Shown piece by piece: positions 6,257 through 8,328 of a stretch of 8,328 nt of DNA. The stretch is from Verrucomicrobiota bacterium. GTDB taxonomy: Bacteria; Verrucomicrobiota; Verrucomicrobiia; Limisphaerales; UBA11358. A program made the translations under genes and the position numbers. The stretch is taken from NCBI GenBank assembly GCA_021323835.1, contig JAJPKI010000380.1, positions 1 through 8,328 of the forward strand, written 5' to 3'. Positions within the stretch are counted from its first letter, which is position 1. Every line of letters begins with the position of its first letter. The notes below the pieces were generated by a model that had not been told where the DNA came from, did no database searches, and saw only the letters and a list, made by a program, of their open reading frames with translations.

Positions 6257-8328
6257 ATGAAAAAAATTAAATTCCGCCGCCGATTTTTTTTAACTTCAAT
6301 TTTTATTTCCGCAATCGCAACGGCAAATGCCGAGCCTGCGCAAAAGGGCACCAGGCTGGCTGACGACGTCCACAAGGAATGGGCAACCTTGACCGGAAAT
6401 GCCGCCGCATCGACAAATTCGCTCGCCCTTTGGTATCGCCAGCCCGCGCGCGATTGGAATGAAGCATTGCCTGTCGGAAATGGAAAACTCGGCGCGATGA
6501 TTTTTGGCGGCGTTGCGCGCGAACAAATTGCGCTCAACGAAGATTCGGTTTGGGAAGGTTACAAACGTGATGCCGACAACACGAACGCGCTTGCCGCGCT
6601 GCCTAAAGTCCGCGAATTGCTTTTCGCCGACAAAGGCAATGAGGCGATTAATATCATCAGTAACGCAATGATGGGCGTGCCGTCGCGTTTACGCTCGTAT
6701 CAACCGCTCGGCGATTTGTGGATTGATTCGACTGGAATTACCAACGCGCAAAACTATCGGCGTGAATTGGATTTAGACACCGGCATCGCCACGACGACTT
6801 ATCAAATTGGCGACGATATTTTTACGCGCAAAGTTTTTGCGTCGTATCCCGACAACGTCATCGTCGTGCAAATCACCTGCAATCATCCGCATAAAATCAA
6901 TTTGCAATTGGCGATGTCGCGCCCGCTGGATGCCGAATCGTCTGTTGATTTCAAAAGTTCACCCGGACCAAAACTTGTTTTGCGCGGACAAATCATGGCG
7001 CAGTTTTTTAACGACCCTAAACCGGTTCCAGCGGAAAAATTTGAGTCGCAAGTGCTCGTGAAGGAATTGACGGGTGGCGGAATTTCAATTTTTGGCAAAA
7101 ACACAAACTCGATAAATCAATTTTTAATTTCTGACGCGGACAACGTTGTTTTGCTCATCGCCGACGCGACGGATTACCGCGGCGGCGACCCGGCGAAAAT
7201 TTGCGCGGCAAATCTGAAAGCCGCTTCAAAAAAATCTTTTGATGAATTGGAGAAGCGTCACATCGCCGATTTTCAAAAATTGTTCAAGCGCGTGGATTTG
7301 GATTTGGGCGCAAATCCGGCGGCGGAAAAATTGCCGACGGACGAGCGTTTGAAAAATTTCTCCGGCACGAACGACCCGGGCTTGTTCTCGCTCTATTTCC
7401 AATTCGGCCGCTATTTGCTGATGAGTTGCTCGCGTCCCGGTTCATTGCCCGCAAACCTTCAAGGCAACTGGAACATCGAACCGCACGCGGCCTGGAACAG
7501 CGATTACCATCTCAACATCAACATCCAGATGAATTATTGGCCGGCGGAAGTCGCGAATTTGTCCGAGTGCCAACTGCCGCTGTTCGATTTCATGGATTCG
7601 CTCGTCGCGCCCGGCAGTCACACCGCCAAGACGATGTATGGCGCGCGTGGCTGGATGGCGCATCACGCCACGGACATTTACGGATTTACCGCACCCGCCG
7701 ACAGCGCGGTCGGACTTTGGCCAATGGGCGGCGCGTGGATGGCGCAACATCCGTGGGAACATTATTTGTTCACCGGCGACAAAAATTTTCTCGCGAAGCA
7801 AGGCTATCCGCTGATGAAGGGCGCGGCGCAATTCATTTTGGATTTTATGGTTCCTGCGCCGACGAACACGCCGTTTCCTGGCAAACTCGTCACCGCGCCG
7901 TCGCATTCGCCGGAAAATAAATTTATTTTGCCGGACGGTTCGACGAGTGTGCAAACCTACGGCGTCACGATGGATTTGGAAATTATTTACGATTTGCTCA
8001 CGCATTGCATCGAAGCCAGCAAAGTTTTGAACACGGACGCGGATTTCCGCGCGCAATGCGAAGCCGCGCTCGAAAATCTCGCGCCGCTGCAAATCAAATC
8101 GGATGGGCGGCTGCAGGAATGGATTAAAGATTTTCAGGAGCAGGACATTCATCATCGGCACACGTCGCATTTGTTCGCGGTTTATCCCGGCGACGAAATT
8201 TCCGTGGACAACACGCCGGAATTGGCGGCGGCTGCGGAAAAATCTTTGGAAATGCGCGGCGATTCCGGCGCGACGGAATGGAGTCTCGCGTGGCGCTCGG
8301 CGTTGTGGGCGAGATTTCTCGAACCGGA
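6257..8328 (+). CDS. Secreted GH95 alpha-L-fucosidase-type glycosidase, 3' truncated
   Basis: The frame is open from ATG 6257 to the window edge (690 codons; GH95 enzymes are usually nearer 750-850 residues). A signal peptide is clear: basic start MKKIKFRRR, hydrophobic core, cleavage after ANA (Ala25). The GH95 N-terminal domain begins near Trp59 (LWYRQPARDWNEALPVGNG, then LGAMIFGG). The catalytic (alpha/alpha)6 region shows WNSDYHLNINIQMNYW with Asn420 and Asn422, and the SPE motif with Glu553, matching the general-acid Glu and activating Asn residues of Bifidobacterium AfcA. HRHTSHL (633-639) and WSLAWRSALWARF are also typical. The conserved Asp of the FQIDGNFG motif should lie just beyond the edge. 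Known members cleave alpha-1,2-L-fucose and, in some, alpha-L-galactose, so this enzyme would trim such glycans outside the cytoplasm. ATG 6227 is an in-frame alternative; 6257 is preferred because it begins the signal peptide directly. No Shine-Dalgarno sequence precedes either. Confidence 0.92.
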   Translation, partial: MKKIKFRRRFFLTSIFISAIATANAEPAQKGTRLADDVHKEWATLTGNAAASTNSLALWYRQPARDWNEALPVGNGKLGAMIFGGVAREQIALNEDSVWEGYKRDADNTNALAALPKVRELLFADKGNEAINIISNAMMGVPSRLRSYQPLGDLWIDSTGITNAQNYRRELDLDTGIATTTYQIGDDIFTRKVFASYPDNVIVVQITCNHPHKINLQLAMSRPLDAESSVDFKSSPGPKLVLRGQIMAQFFNDPKPVPAEKFESQVLVKELTGGGISIFGKNTNSINQFLISDADNVVLLIADATDYRGGDPAKICAANLKAASKKSFDELEKRHIADFQKLFKRVDLDLGANPAAEKLPTDERLKNFSGTNDPGLFSLYFQFGRYLLMSCSRPGSLPANLQGNWNIEPHAAWNSDYHLNINIQMNYWPAEVANLSECQLPLFDFMDSLVAPGSHTAKTMYGARGWMAHHATDIYGFTAPADSAVGLWPMGGAWMAQHPWEHYLFTGDKNFLAKQGYPLMKGAAQFILDFMVPAPTNTPFPGKLVTAPSHSPENKFILPDGSTSVQTYGVTMDLEIIYDLLTHCIEASKVLNTDADFRAQCEAALENLAPLQIKSDGRLQEWIKDFQEQDIHHRHTSHLFAVYPGDEISVDNTPELAAAAEKSLEMRGDSGATEWSLAWRSALWARFLEP

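Noticed and set aside
7426..7920. 164-codon plus-strand frame in the GH95 region
   Set aside because: It is out of frame with the GH95 gene, whose frame carries all the conserved motifs across the same stretch.
7442..8170. 242-codon open frame on the minus strand
   Set aside because: It lies wholly inside the GH95 gene and its product is Arg-rich with no recognisable motif, as expected of an antisense shadow of a codon-biased gene.

Overview
The window is bacterial DNA of roughly balanced G+C. It is densely coded, every gene is on the plus strand, and the intergenic gaps are very short. An exported GH95 glycosidase next to envelope and glycan genes would suit a polysaccharide-degrading environmental bacterium. 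Verrucomicrobiota or a similar PVC-group lineage is my guess from overall character only; no marker gene is present to prove it.

Layout: (1) bases 1-2544 hold the 3' part of a very large glycosyltransferase. It carries two GT-B (GT4-like) modules in tandem after a short N-terminal remnant that may belong to a further transferase domain. (2) After an 88-bp gap with a good sigma70-type promoter candidate and a clear Shine-Dalgarno sequence, a tight gene group runs from 2633 to 6194. It comprises an L,D-transpeptidase-like protein whose catalytic Cys and active-site His are replaced (Ser129, Gln113) and which carries a long Pro/Asn/Gln-rich tail; a secreted helical, coiled-coil protein whose start overlaps the previous stop (ATGA); a small basic/aromatic ORF; and an SGNH-fold esterase-like protein. 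(3) From 6257 to the right edge is the first ~690 residues of a secreted GH95 alpha-L-fucosidase-type enzyme, cut before its end.

The glycosyltransferase would build glycan, the SGNH protein could add or remove an acyl group, and the GH95 enzyme would trim fucosylated (or L-galactosylated) glycans outside the cytoplasm. The most unusual part is the coupled pair of a pseudo-L,D-transpeptidase and a secreted coiled-coil protein. I cannot match the pair to any described system, and its function is unknown. No RNA genes, CRISPR arrays, insertion sequences or attachment sites were seen, and no gap exceeds 300 bases.
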